Assembly (NCBI GenBank): GCA_025454255.1
Contig: JALOOU010000058.1
Coordinates: 1-32,893, forward strand
Length of the DNA stretch: 32,893 nt
Origin: Desulfobacterales bacterium
Lineage (GTDB): Bacteria > Desulfobacterota > Desulfobacteria > Desulfobacterales > SpSt-501
Direction of reading: 5' to 3'
The stretch's first letter is position 1; every line of letters starts with the position of its first letter. The notes below the pieces were generated by a model. That model saw nothing but the letters and a program-made list of their open reading frames with translations. It was not told the origin of the DNA and searched no databases. The translations under genes were made by a program, and so were the position numbers. Of the stretch, positions 24,220-32,022 are shown piece after piece.

Positions 24220-25914
24220 CTACTCCAATGTCGCACCGCGCGTGGCCGGTCCCACCAGCCGGCGGTAGCGCTCGAGCAGCGTCCCCTTGGCCAAGGCCGT
24301 GTGTTCCGGGATGCGCCAGCTCTTTCTGCGCTCTGCGATCACCACGAGGGGCACCTCGAGGTCGATCCTTCCGGCCGGAATGTCGATCAGGATCGGGTCG
24401 CCTTCCTGGACGAAGGCGAGCGGCCCCCCCAGGTACGCCTCGGGGGTCACGTGACCGACGCAGGCGCCCTGGGTGGCGCCGGAAAAGCGGCCGTCGGTGA
24501 CCAGGGCGACCGATTGGCCAAGGCCCATGCCGATGATGGCGGAGGTGGGCAGCAGCTGCTCGCGCATGCCCGGCCCGCCCTTGGGGCCTTCGTAGCGGAT
24601 GACCACGACATCGCCGGGGTGGATCCGACCCGCGAAGATGGCCTCCAGCGCGGGCTCCTCGCGCTCGAAGACCCGCGCCGGTCCGCGGTGGGTCATCATC
24701 TCCGGCGCCACGGCGGCTTTCTTGACCACCGCCCCCTCCGGGGCGAGGCTGCCTTTCAGCACCGCCAGCCCCCCGGTCGGGCTCAACGGGTTTCCAACCG
24801 GCCGAATCACCTCGGGGTCGAGGATCCGGCGGGCGGAGATATTTTCCGCCATGCGCGTGCCGGTCGCCGTGAGGCACTGCCCGTCGATCTTGCCGTGGTC
24901 GAGAAGCTCTTTCATGAGGGCCGCCACCCCGCCCGCGTTGTAGAAGTCGAGCGGGAAATGCCGGCCGGCCGGCTTGAGCAGGACCAGGTGCGGCACGCGT
25001 CCCGCGGCGGCCGTAAACTCCTCCAGGCCGAGCGCGGCGCCGGCCTCGGCGGCGATCGCCGGCAGGTGCAGGCAGGTGTTGGTGGAGCCGCCGACGGCCA
25101 TGTCCACGGCGAGCGCGTTCTGGAAGGCGGCGGGGGTCAGGATGTCCCGCGGCAGGATGTTTTTGGCGTGCAGCTCCATGATCTTGCGCCCCGCGCGGCG
25201 GGCGATGGCCACCCGCGCCCCGGAGGTGGCGGGGGTGAGGGCGTTGTCGGTCAGGCTCATGCCGAGGGCCTCGGCCAGGATGTTCATGGAGTTGGCCGTA
25301 CCCATCATCGCGCAGGCGCCCGGCCCCCAGACGGCCACCTCCTCGAAGGCCGCGAGCTCCTCGGGCGGCATCTTGCCGCGCTCCACCAACCCCTCGGCCT
25401 CCATGAGATCGTTGTAGCACACCCGCTTGCCGCGAAAGCAGCCGGTGTCCATGGGGCCGCCGGCCACGAGCAGGGCCGGGATGTTGAGCCGCGCCGCCGC
25501 CATCAGCATCCCCGGGGTGACCTTGTCGCAGTTGGTCAAAAGCACCATGGCGTCGAAGGCGTGGGCGGTGATCATGATCTCGATCGAATCGGCGATGAGC
25601 TCGCGGCTGGGCATGGGCATGCGCATGCCGGCGTGCCCGGTCGCCAGGCCGTCGCACACGCCGATCGTGGGAAACTCGAGCGGGGTGCCCCCGGCCTCGG
25701 CGATGCCGAGCTTGATGGCCTGGCAGAGCGCGTTGAGGTGGATGTGGCCGGGCATCAGCTCGTTGAACGAGTTGACCACGGCGACCAGCGGCTTCTCGAT
25801 GTGCTCCGGGCGCCATCCCATGGAGTAGAGCAGGGATCGATGCGTGGCGCGGTCCACCCCCCGGGTCATGACCGAAGAGCGCAGGGGCCCTCGGGGATTG
25901 TGCGGGTTTGCCAT
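24220..25914 (-). CDS. ilvD: Dihydroxy-acid dehydratase / IlvD-Edd family dehydratase
   Basis: A 564-residue Fe-S dehydratase that, as IlvD, converts 2,3-dihydroxy acids to 2-keto acids in valine, leucine and isoleucine synthesis. Length is typical. Landmarks are [12 protein letters not shown] (49-60), [20 protein letters not shown] with cluster cysteine C129, [15 protein letters not shown] with C201, [18 protein letters not shown], and [23 protein letters not shown] 25914 has an AAAGGA site. Some usually strict positions differ: the segment before SRE reads MRMPMPSRE where the YSLPSRE form is usual, and the stretch after GMSL reads [11 protein letters not shown] where LPGNGTIPA is usual. It is not next to other branched-chain genes but lies 114 bases behind the TRAP transporter, so a related acid as substrate is possible. 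Confidence 0.87.
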   Translation of the reverse strand: MANPHNPRGPLRSSVMTRGVDRATHRSLLYSMGWRPEHIEKPLVAVVNSFNELMPGHIHLNALCQAIKLGIAEAGGTPLEFPTIGVCDGLATGHAGMRMPMPSRELIADSIEIMITAHAFDAMVLLTNCDKVTPGMLMAAARLNIPALLVAGGPMDTGCFRGKRVCYNDLMEAEGLVERGKMPPEELAAFEEVAVWGPGACAMMGTANSMNILAEALGMSLTDNALTPATSGARVAIARRAGRKIMELHAKNILPRDILTPAAFQNALAVDMAVGGSTNTCLHLPAIAAEAGAALGLEEFTAAAGRVPHLVLLKPAGRHFPLDFYNAGGVAALMKELLDHGKIDGQCLTATGTRMAENISARRILDPEVIRPVGNPLSPTGGLAVLKGSLAPEGAVVKKAAVAPEMMTHRGPARVFEREEPALEAIFAGRIHPGDVVVIRYEGPKGGPGMREQLLPTSAIIGMGLGQSVALVTDGRFSGATQGACVGHVTPEAYLGGPLAFVQEGDPILIDIPAGRIDLEVPLVVIAERRKSWRIPEHTALAKGTLLERYRRLVGPATRGATLE

Positions 25915-26028
25915 CTGCGGGTCCTTTCCGAATCATCCGTTGCAGGCGTGGGTAGAAACCGGATCCCCTGGGCCGCCCGGGCCTTGCCAGCGCACGGGGG
26001 GCTCGGCAGGGCTAAGCCGCCCGTTGCG

Positions 26029-27309
26029 TCAATATCCAAGCAGGGTCTTCGGCAGCCAGGTGCTCAGCCAGGGGACATAGGTTACGAGCGCCAGCACGAC
26101 CAGGGATACGAAGAAAGGTTTCCAGACGGCTTTGCCCAGCTTGTCGATGGAGATGCTGCCGACCCCGCAGACCGCAAACAGCACCGCCCCCACCGGCGGC
26201 GTGACCAGCCCCAGCACGAGGTTGAGGCAGATGATGATCCCGATGTGCACCGGGTCGATGCCCAAGGTGGCCGCGATCGGCGCCAGGACCGGGGTCACGA
26301 TGACGATGCCCGGGGCCGTTTCGATCGGGATGCCCAGCAGGAGCAGGAAGATGTTGATCAGCAGCAGGATCATGTAGGGCGAGGTGGTCAGCTTCGAGAT
26401 CCAGTCGATCAGGATCTGGGGGATCTGGTCGGCCGCCACGATCCAGGAGAAGGGCTCCGAAAGGGCGATCAGCATCATCACCATGCCGGATTCGAGGCCC
26501 GCCTGCAGCAGGACTTTGGGAATGCTTCTCAAGGTCAGCTTGCGGTAGACGAAGAACCCCACCAAAACGGCGTACACCACGGTGACACCGGCGGCTTCGG
26601 TGGGGGTGAACATGCCGCTCAAAATCCCCCCCATTATCAGCACGGGCATGAAAAGCGCCGGCAGCGCCTTCCACGCCGCGACCAGGACCTCCCGGGCCGG
26701 TGTCTTGGGGTCGGTGGGGTAGTCGCGCTTGCGGGCCACGTAGTACATGTAGAACATCAGCGAGAGGCCCAGCAGCAGCCCCGGGAAGACGCCGCCCAAG
26801 AAGAGCGCGCCGACCGACACGTTGGCTGCGACCCCGTAGATGATGAAGGGGATGCTGGGGGGGATGATGGGGCCCATGCAGGAGGCGACACTGGTCATGG
26901 CCGCGCCCACATCTTCGTCGTAGCCGGCCGTTTTCATGGCGGGGATCATCACAACGCCGATGGCGACCGCGGTGGCCACGGCGGCCCCGGAGATAGCCGA
27001 GAAGATCGCGCAGGCCAGGATGGTGGCCAACCCCAGCCCCCCCTTGATGTGGCCCAGCAGCAGGCGCGCGAAGCGCACCAGGTCGGGGGTGATGCCGCCC
27101 TCGTTCATGAGGTTGCCTGCCAGCATGAAGAGCGGGATGGCAAGCAGCGGAAAGGTGGCCAGGCCCCCGAAGGTGGTTTGGACCAGGGTCGTGATCGGAA
27201 CGTTGCCGCTGATCAGGGCGTAGGCCATGGCCGAACCGCCGAGCGCCACGGTGATGGGCGCGGAGATGCACAGGAGCCCGATGAAGGCGAAAGCGAAAAC
27301 GGCTATCAT
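26029..27309 (-). CDS. dctM: TRAP transporter large permease (DctM)
   Basis: A 426-residue membrane protein of the TRAP DctM family, which carries out sodium-driven uptake of organic acids. About 12 helices are seen across the whole length. Family features include FPLLAIPLFMLAGNLMNEGG, AAVATAVAIGVVMIPAMKTAGYD, CMGPIIPPSIPFIIYG and the C-terminal repeat NLVLGLVTPPVGAVLFAVCG. Its ATG overlaps the small-permease stop by ATGA (27306-27309). The gene order binding protein, small permease, large permease is standard. The IlvD-family gene follows. Confidence 0.95.
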   Translation of the reverse strand: MIAVFAFAFIGLLCISAPITVALGGSAMAYALISGNVPITTLVQTTFGGLATFPLLAIPLFMLAGNLMNEGGITPDLVRFARLLLGHIKGGLGLATILACAIFSAISGAAVATAVAIGVVMIPAMKTAGYDEDVGAAMTSVASCMGPIIPPSIPFIIYGVAANVSVGALFLGGVFPGLLLGLSLMFYMYYVARKRDYPTDPKTPAREVLVAAWKALPALFMPVLIMGGILSGMFTPTEAAGVTVVYAVLVGFFVYRKLTLRSIPKVLLQAGLESGMVMMLIALSEPFSWIVAADQIPQILIDWISKLTTSPYMILLLINIFLLLLGIPIETAPGIVIVTPVLAPIAATLGIDPVHIGIIICLNLVLGLVTPPVGAVLFAVCGVGSISIDKLGKAVWKPFFVSLVVLALVTYVPWLSTWLPKTLLGY

Positions 27310-27866
27310 GCGGCATCTCCCTTCGACCCCAGGCCCACGAAGAGCAAAAATTCCTCCAGCGTCAGGAAAAACATGATGAAAAAACCCACCGGCAGCGAGG
27401 CATAGGGGAAGCTCATGATAAGGCCGATGGCGGGAGAGGTTTGCTTCCAGTTGTAGACAGTCTGGAACAGGCCGAACCCGAACATCATGCCGAAGAAAAA
27501 CAGGGCCGAAAGGTAGGCCAGAAACTTCAAGGCCTTGGCCGCCGCCGGCGGCACGGAATCCACAACCGAGTCCATCTTGACCTGATAGCCTTTTTTCAGG
27601 CCCACCGCCCCCCCGAGCATTGAAGCCCAGGCCAGGGAATAGGTCGACACCTCTCCGGACCAGGTGCTCATGCTTTGGAACACGTAGCGGCCGATGACCT
27701 CGTAGGGGATCACGACGCCGATGACGCCCATAAAGAGGATCGTCCCCCAGCTTCCGAGTTTTAATAGGACGGCATTCAACCCCTGCAGCAGACGCACGGC
27801 CGGATCCTTGGCGATAGGCAGGCTAAAAAGCGGGCGCCCCTCCTCCGAACCGACGGGCGCCCGCAC
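27306..27866 (-). CDS. dctQ: TRAP transporter small permease (DctQ)
   Basis: A 186-residue protein with four hydrophobic segments. The GTG start at 27866 lies 13 bases past the binding-protein stop, with GGAAAG nearby. Family features are EVIGRYVFQSMSTWSGEVST (about 55-74), SMLGGAVGLKKGYQVKMD and a last helix FIMFFLTLEEFLLFVGLG. The first 20 residues are soluble and variable. It forms the membrane complex with DctM. Small permeases are poorly conserved, but the position between the other two TRAP genes makes the call secure. Confidence 0.92.
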   Translation of the reverse strand: MRAPVGSEEGRPLFSLPIAKDPAVRLLQGLNAVLLKLGSWGTILFMGVIGVVIPYEVIGRYVFQSMSTWSGEVSTYSLAWASMLGGAVGLKKGYQVKMDSVVDSVPPAAAKALKFLAYLSALFFFGMMFGFGLFQTVYNWKQTSPAIGLIMSFPYASLPVGFFIMFFLTLEEFLLFVGLGSKGDAA

Positions 27867-27879
27867 GGGTTCTTTCCGG

Positions 27880-28863
27880 CTACTTCGCGTTCATGATGGC
27901 CTCGATGTCGGCCTTGCTGAACTGGCTGCTGAACTGGTCGTAGATGGGCGCCATGGCCTTCTTGAAGCTTTCGCGGTCCACGTCGCGCACCACAGTGACG
28001 CCCTTGCTGGCGATCTCCTGAACCTTGGCATCTTCGGCGTCGCGGTTGGTTTTGCGCTGGAACTTGCCCGCCTCGTAGGCGGTCTTCACGAACAGCTCCC
28101 GGTCCTCCTTGGGCATGGCGTCGAAGGTCTTCTTGCTCATCAGGAAGGGGGAGGGGGAGTAGACGTGAGCGGTCAGGGAGAAGTGCTTCTGCACATCCCA
28201 GAACTTGGAGGCGTAGTAGACCGCCACCGGGTTCTCCTGGCCGTCGATGACCCTCTGCTGCAGGGCGGTGTAGACCTCGCCCCAGGCCATCGGGGTGGGG
28301 TTCAGCCCGGCCTCTTTCCACGCCGCCAGGTGCACCTTGTTCTCCATGGTGCGGATCTTGAGGCCCTTCGCGTCGCCCACCTGCTTGACCGAGACCTTGT
28401 TGTTGGTCAGGTGGCGGAAGCCGTTTTCCCAGAAGGAGAGGGCCTTGATATTGGCCTTTTCGAAGTCGTCGAGCAGCCTGCGGCCGATGGGGCCGTCCAG
28501 CACCAGGTCCACGTGGGCGTTGTCGCGGAAGAGGAAGGGGAAGTCGAGAATGTTGATGGAGGGGCTGAAGCCCCCCAGCGGCCCGGTGGAGGTGACCAGC
28601 AGGTCGATCGCGCCCTGCTGGATGCCCTCGGTCATCTCGCGCTCGCCCTTGCCCAGCTGGTTGCTGGGGTAAAGCTTGATCTCGATGCGCCCGTTGGTGC
28701 GCTCCTTGATCAGGTCGGCAAACTTCTGCGCCCCGATCATGTAGGGGTGGTCCATGGACTGCGTGGAGGCCAGTTTCATGGTGGCCTTGTACTGGGCCGC
28801 GGCCGGCCCGCTGGTCGCGAAGAGCATCAGTACGGCGATGGCGACTACCCAACTTTTTTTCAT
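27880..28863 (-). CDS. dctP: TRAP transporter substrate-binding protein (DctP)
   Basis: A 327-residue periplasmic binding protein. ATG 28863 has a perfect AGGAGG site and opens a signal peptide (MKKSWVVAIAVLMLFATSG, cleavage near AAAQ). Family features are HPYMIGAQKFADLIKERTNG, LYPSNQLGKGEREMTEGIQQ, FPFLFRDNAHVD, FRHLTNNK and the carboxylate-binding arginine R171 (GLKIRTMEN), then WGEVYTALQQRVIDGQENP. The arginine supports an organic-acid ligand, perhaps a hydroxy or keto acid given the dehydratase behind the operon. It is the first gene of the dctPQM operon, with its own candidate promoter. Confidence 0.95.
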   Translation of the reverse strand: MKKSWVVAIAVLMLFATSGPAAAQYKATMKLASTQSMDHPYMIGAQKFADLIKERTNGRIEIKLYPSNQLGKGEREMTEGIQQGAIDLLVTSTGPLGGFSPSINILDFPFLFRDNAHVDLVLDGPIGRRLLDDFEKANIKALSFWENGFRHLTNNKVSVKQVGDAKGLKIRTMENKVHLAAWKEAGLNPTPMAWGEVYTALQQRVIDGQENPVAVYYASKFWDVQKHFSLTAHVYSPSPFLMSKKTFDAMPKEDRELFVKTAYEAGKFQRKTNRDAEDAKVQEIASKGVTVVRDVDRESFKKAMAPIYDQFSSQFSKADIEAIMNAK

Positions 28864-28918
28864 GCGGTTCCTCCTGAGGTTTTGAGATGGCAACACCCGC
28901 GTTGCGTTAGAACTTGCA

Positions 28919-28947
28919 TAGTTAGAAGCTTCCCTTCCCGCTGTCAA
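28919..28947 (-). promoter_or_regulatory. Candidate promoter of the dctPQM operon
   Basis: On the minus strand a perfect TTGACA (28942-28947) is followed after 17 bases by the weak -10-like TAACTA (28919-28924). It lies about 56 bases before the dctP start in an AT-enriched stretch. The -35 match is strong and the -10 is poor. Confidence 0.45.
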
Positions 28948-28972
28948 GCGTTTTGGAGTTCGGGCGGAAGGC

Positions 28973-29560
28973 CTAAGGCGGACCCGCGGCAAATACCGCG
29001 GCGGTTTCGGATTCAAAGTCCGCGGCAAGCGAACGGCCGGGATCGGTTTGCAGGCGGGCGGAGAAGACACGGGCGAGGCTGCGATAATACCCGGCCTGAT
29101 CCTCCTTGGGCCGGTTGAAGCGCCGCCAGTAGTCCTGCCCCGCCTCGGCCAGCCCCTGCCGGATCGCCCGAATGTTGTCGAGTTTGTCGGCCAGGGCGAC
29201 CAGGAGCAGCTCCTCGTCGGCCGCATCCGCCAGCAACTCGATGGTGTGAAACTTGCGTTTTTCCCACGGCTGCCGCTTGTCCGGCTCGGTAAGGCCGATG
29301 ACCAGATCCATGATCCGGGGCCCGAACCGGGAGCCGATCTCCGCGGCGGTCAGCGGCGTGTCCTCCAGGGTGTCGTGCAGGATGCCGGCGATCACCATAT
29401 GCTCGGGGCAGCGTGCGCGGATCAGGATCGCAGCGACCGCCAGCGGGTGCACCAGGTAGGGTACTTCAGTGCCCTTGCGCACTTGGCCGTGATGCGCCCT
29501 GGCCGCCACTTCGATGGCATCGTAGAGCCTTGCACTGTAGGCCGCGGCCGACTGGGGCAT
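28973..29560 (-). CDS. Small HD-domain hydrolase (SpoT/MESH1-like)
   Basis: A 195-residue soluble protein. ATG 29560 is preferred over a TTG 27 bases upstream, because GAAGGGAG lies before the ATG. It is a stand-alone HD domain of the RelA/SpoT hydrolase type: H38 (YLVHPLAVA), H62-D63 (AGILHDTLEDT), E66-D67 and the late aspartate in LVALADKLDNIRAI are all present. No synthetase, TGS or ACT part is attached, so it resembles small alarmone hydrolases (MESH1-like), which cleave (p)ppGpp. A different nucleotide substrate is possible. The C-terminal 40 residues are less conserved. It is transcribed divergently from the TauE-like gene and may share a control region with it. Confidence 0.88.
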   Translation of the reverse strand: MPQSAAAYSARLYDAIEVAARAHHGQVRKGTEVPYLVHPLAVAAILIRARCPEHMVIAGILHDTLEDTPLTAAEIGSRFGPRIMDLVIGLTEPDKRQPWEKRKFHTIELLADAADEELLLVALADKLDNIRAIRQGLAEAGQDYWRRFNRPKEDQAGYYRSLARVFSARLQTDPGRSLAADFESETAAVFAAGPP

Positions 29561-29599
29561 GGCTGCCGCACTCCCTTCGCCGAACAACAGGATTATGAC

Positions 29600-29628
29600 T
29601 TTTCAGCGGACGCAATTGCGAGTATAAG
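29600..29628 (+). promoter_or_regulatory. Candidate promoter of the TauE/SafE gene
   Basis: TTTTCA (29600-29605) and TATAAG (29623-29628) are separated by 17 bases in the divergent gap between the HD and TauE-like genes. Four of six and five of six positions match the sigma-70 consensus. On the other strand a CATAAT lies near 29590-29595 without a good -35. Confidence 0.4.
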
Positions 29629-29675
29629 GTCTTGTCGCATCAAAATCCATAGCGGGTCCGATCGGAGATGCATCT

Positions 29676-30470
29676 ATGCTTTTGTGGCTGCTCTACCCCC
29701 TGTTCGGCTGCATCGCGGGGGTCATCGCCGGGCTGCTCGGCGTCGGCGGCGGCATCGTGATCGTGCCGATCCTCTTCTTTCTGTTTACAGCGCAGGGCTT
29801 CGCGCCGGAGCACCTCATGCAGATAGCGCTCGGCACCTCCCTGGGCAGCATCGTGTTCACCTCGGTCTCCAGCTTCCGGGCGCACCACCGGCGGGGGGCC
29901 GTGCACTGGGATATCGTCCGCAGCATCACGCCGGGGATCCTCATCGGCACCTTCGCCGGCACCTATGTGGCGGCGCTGCTTTCGACGACGTTTCTCAAGG
30001 TCTTTTTCGCCCTTTTTCTCTACTACGTGTCCGCGCAGATGCTGCTCAACTTCAAACCGCAGCCAACCCGTCAGCTGCCCGGGCGCGCCGGCATGTTCGG
30101 CGTGGGCGGCATCATCGGCGTCGTCTCGAGCCTCGTGGGGATCGGCGGCGGGTCGCTGTCGGTGCCGTTCATGAGCTGGTGCAACGTGCCCGTGCACCAT
30201 GCGATCGGAACCTCGGCCGCCATCGGGTTCCCCATCGCGGTGGCCGGCACGCTGGGCTACATCGTGAACGGGCTGGGGGTTGCCGGTCTGCCCGAGTTGA
30301 ACCTGGGGTATCTCAACATTCCGGCGCTTTTTGGCATCGCCCTTTTCAGCATGCTCACGGCGCCCCTGGGCGCCCGGCTGGCCCACCGGCTCCCGGTAAT
30401 CGCCCTCAAGCGGGTTTTCGCCGTCTTTTTGATCATCACCGCCACCCGCATGGTGTGGGGGATGCTGTAG
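29676..30470 (+). CDS. TauE/SafE-family membrane permease
   Basis: A 264-residue inner-membrane protein with about eight helices. The two family repeats are plain: GLLGVGGGIVIVPIL (19-33) and SSLVGIGGGSLSVPF (about 150-164). ALGTSLGSIVFTSVSSFRAH and AIGTSAAIGFPIAVAGTLGY are further family sequences. Members export sulfite, sulfoacetate or related anions, or take up sulfur compounds; the substrate is not readable here. The ATG at 29676 has CGGAG upstream. It stands alone, with a promoter-like site before it and a 127-base gap after it. That gap contains a 7-bp AT-rich hairpin (CAACGAA, 30502-30508, with TTCGTTG, 30512-30518) that may help end the transcript. Confidence 0.92.
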   Translation: MLLWLLYPLFGCIAGVIAGLLGVGGGIVIVPILFFLFTAQGFAPEHLMQIALGTSLGSIVFTSVSSFRAHHRRGAVHWDIVRSITPGILIGTFAGTYVAALLSTTFLKVFFALFLYYVSAQMLLNFKPQPTRQLPGRAGMFGVGGIIGVVSSLVGIGGGSLSVPFMSWCNVPVHHAIGTSAAIGFPIAVAGTLGYIVNGLGVAGLPELNLGYLNIPALFGIALFSMLTAPLGARLAHRLPVIALKRVFAVFLIITATRMVWGML

Positions 30471-30597
30471 CGGGTGTCGGCTCGAGTGCTCCGATCGCCG
30501 TCAACGAAAAATTCGTTGTGCCCCCTCCCGCATTTCCCCTATAGTGGACGCCAGCCAATCCCGCGCGTTCACGGGCGCGACGGTTCAACAAGAGCGT

Positions 30598-31917
30598 ATG
30601 GACTCACTTTTCTGGGAAATGGTCGTCGTCCTGGTCCTCGTAGCCGGCAACGGGCTTTTTGCCATGGTGGAGATGGCGCTCGTATCCGCCCGCCGGGCTC
30701 GGCTGCAGCAGCAGGCCGAAGCGGGGCACCCGGGTGCACGCATCGCCCTCGATCTGGCCAACGCCCCCAACCAGTTTCTGTCCACCATCCAAGTCGGCAT
30801 CACCCTGATCGGGGTGCTGGCCGGCGCCTTCGGCGGGGCGACCATCGCCGCCCGGCTCGAAGCGCAGCTGCGGGCCGTTCCATGGCTGGCGGACCACGCC
30901 GGGGTCGCCAGCTTCACCCTGGTGGTATGCGGCATCACCTACCTCTCGCTGGTCGTTGGCGAGCTGGTGCCCAAGCGCGTCGCCCTGAGCCGCGCCGAGG
31001 CCATCTCCGCCCGCATGGCGCCGGCCATGTGGGCCCTTTCCAAAGTCGGCGCTCCGGTGGTTTATCTGCTCAGCCGCTCGACGGATTTCGTTTTGAAGGT
31101 TTTCGGATTCAAACCGGCCGCCGAGCCCCCGGTGACCGAAGACGAAGTGAAGCGCATGATCGAGCAGGGCACCCAGGTCGGCGTCTTCGAGCCCTCCGAG
31201 CAGGAGATGGTCGAACGGGTTTTTCGCCTGGGAGACCGCAACGCCAGCATGCTGATGACGCCGCGGCCCGAAGTGGTGTGGCTCGACCCGAACGAGCCGG
31301 CCGAAGAGATCCAGCGCAAGTTGACGGCGACCACCCACACCCACTATCCGGTCGCCGAGGGGCAGGTCGACCGGATCATCGGCCTGGTGAACGCCAAGGA
31401 CCTGCTCTCGCATCAGCTGAGCTGCAGGCCGATCGACCTGCGGTCCGTGCTGCGCCCGGTTCTTTTCGTGCCGGAGAGCATGTCGGCGCTGCATGTGCTC
31501 GAACGGTTCAAGCAGAAACGCTCACGGGTGGCCATCGTCATCGACGAGCACGGGGGCTTCCAGGGGTTGGTCACCACCAGCGACATCCTCGAGGCCATCG
31601 TGGGCGACATCCCCATGTCCCACGAAACCAGCGAGGAGGAGATCATCCAGCGCGAGGACGGCTCCTGGCTCGTGGACGGCAAGCTGCTCGCCGACGAGCT
31701 CAAGGATTTGCTGAACCTCGACGGCCTGCCCTTCGAAGCCGAACATGTCTACGAAACCCTGGGGGGGCTGGTGATGGCGGCGCTCGGGCGCATCCCCGCA
31801 TCCGGCGAGCATTTCGACTGGGGCGGGTTTCGCTTCGAGGTGATGGACATGGACGGAAACCGCGTGGACAAGGTGCTGATTACGCGGATCGGCCCGGGTG
31901 GTGAGCCCTCCATCTGA
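30598..31917 (+). CDS. CNNM/CorC-HlyC-family membrane protein with CBS domains
   Basis: A 439-residue protein of the CNNM family. ATG 30598 opens directly into the first membrane helix; a GTG 54 bases upstream is in frame but adds a non-conserved leader. Domain order is the transmembrane CNNM/DUF21 domain (about 1-185, with GNGLFAMVEMALVSARRARL and ITYLSLVVGELVPKRVALS), a CBS pair (about 210-335, ASMLMTPRPEVVWLD, VAIVIDEHGGFQGLVTTSD) and a C-terminal CorC_HlyC domain (about 355-435, EDGSWLVDGKLLADEL, GGLVMAALGRIP). Family members act in magnesium or cobalt efflux and are nucleotide-regulated. The old haemolysin name is misleading. It stands alone between two gaps. Confidence 0.93.
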   Translation: MDSLFWEMVVVLVLVAGNGLFAMVEMALVSARRARLQQQAEAGHPGARIALDLANAPNQFLSTIQVGITLIGVLAGAFGGATIAARLEAQLRAVPWLADHAGVASFTLVVCGITYLSLVVGELVPKRVALSRAEAISARMAPAMWALSKVGAPVVYLLSRSTDFVLKVFGFKPAAEPPVTEDEVKRMIEQGTQVGVFEPSEQEMVERVFRLGDRNASMLMTPRPEVVWLDPNEPAEEIQRKLTATTHTHYPVAEGQVDRIIGLVNAKDLLSHQLSCRPIDLRSVLRPVLFVPESMSALHVLERFKQKRSRVAIVIDEHGGFQGLVTTSDILEAIVGDIPMSHETSEEEIIQREDGSWLVDGKLLADELKDLLNLDGLPFEAEHVYETLGGLVMAALGRIPASGEHFDWGGFRFEVMDMDGNRVDKVLITRIGPGGEPSI

Positions 31918-31936
31918 ATCGCCAGGCAGCGCGCTA

Positions 31937-31965
31937 TTGATTTGTGAGGCGACCGGGTCGATAAT
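31937..31965 (+). promoter_or_regulatory. Candidate promoter of the efflux adaptor gene
   Basis: TTGATT (31937-31942) and GATAAT (31960-31965) are separated by exactly 17 bases, with four of six and five of six consensus matches. The site lies about 58 bases before the adaptor start in the gap after the CNNM gene. Confidence 0.55.
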
Positions 31966-32022
31966 ATAAACTGATCGAAGCGTGCAGGCTCAACGCCTGC
32001 TGACCAGACGGCCGAAAACCCC

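Noticed and set aside
23216..25936. One continuous 906-codon minus-strand frame that could be read as a fusion
   Set aside because: The first two thirds are the wrong frame of the dehydratase gene. Only the part from the ATG at 24196 is protein-like.
24301..27405. A 1034-codon open frame on the plus strand opposite the dehydratase and TRAP genes
   Set aside because: It is the GC-bias shadow of strongly supported minus-strand genes. The product is rich in His, Gly, Asp and Gln and has no domain.
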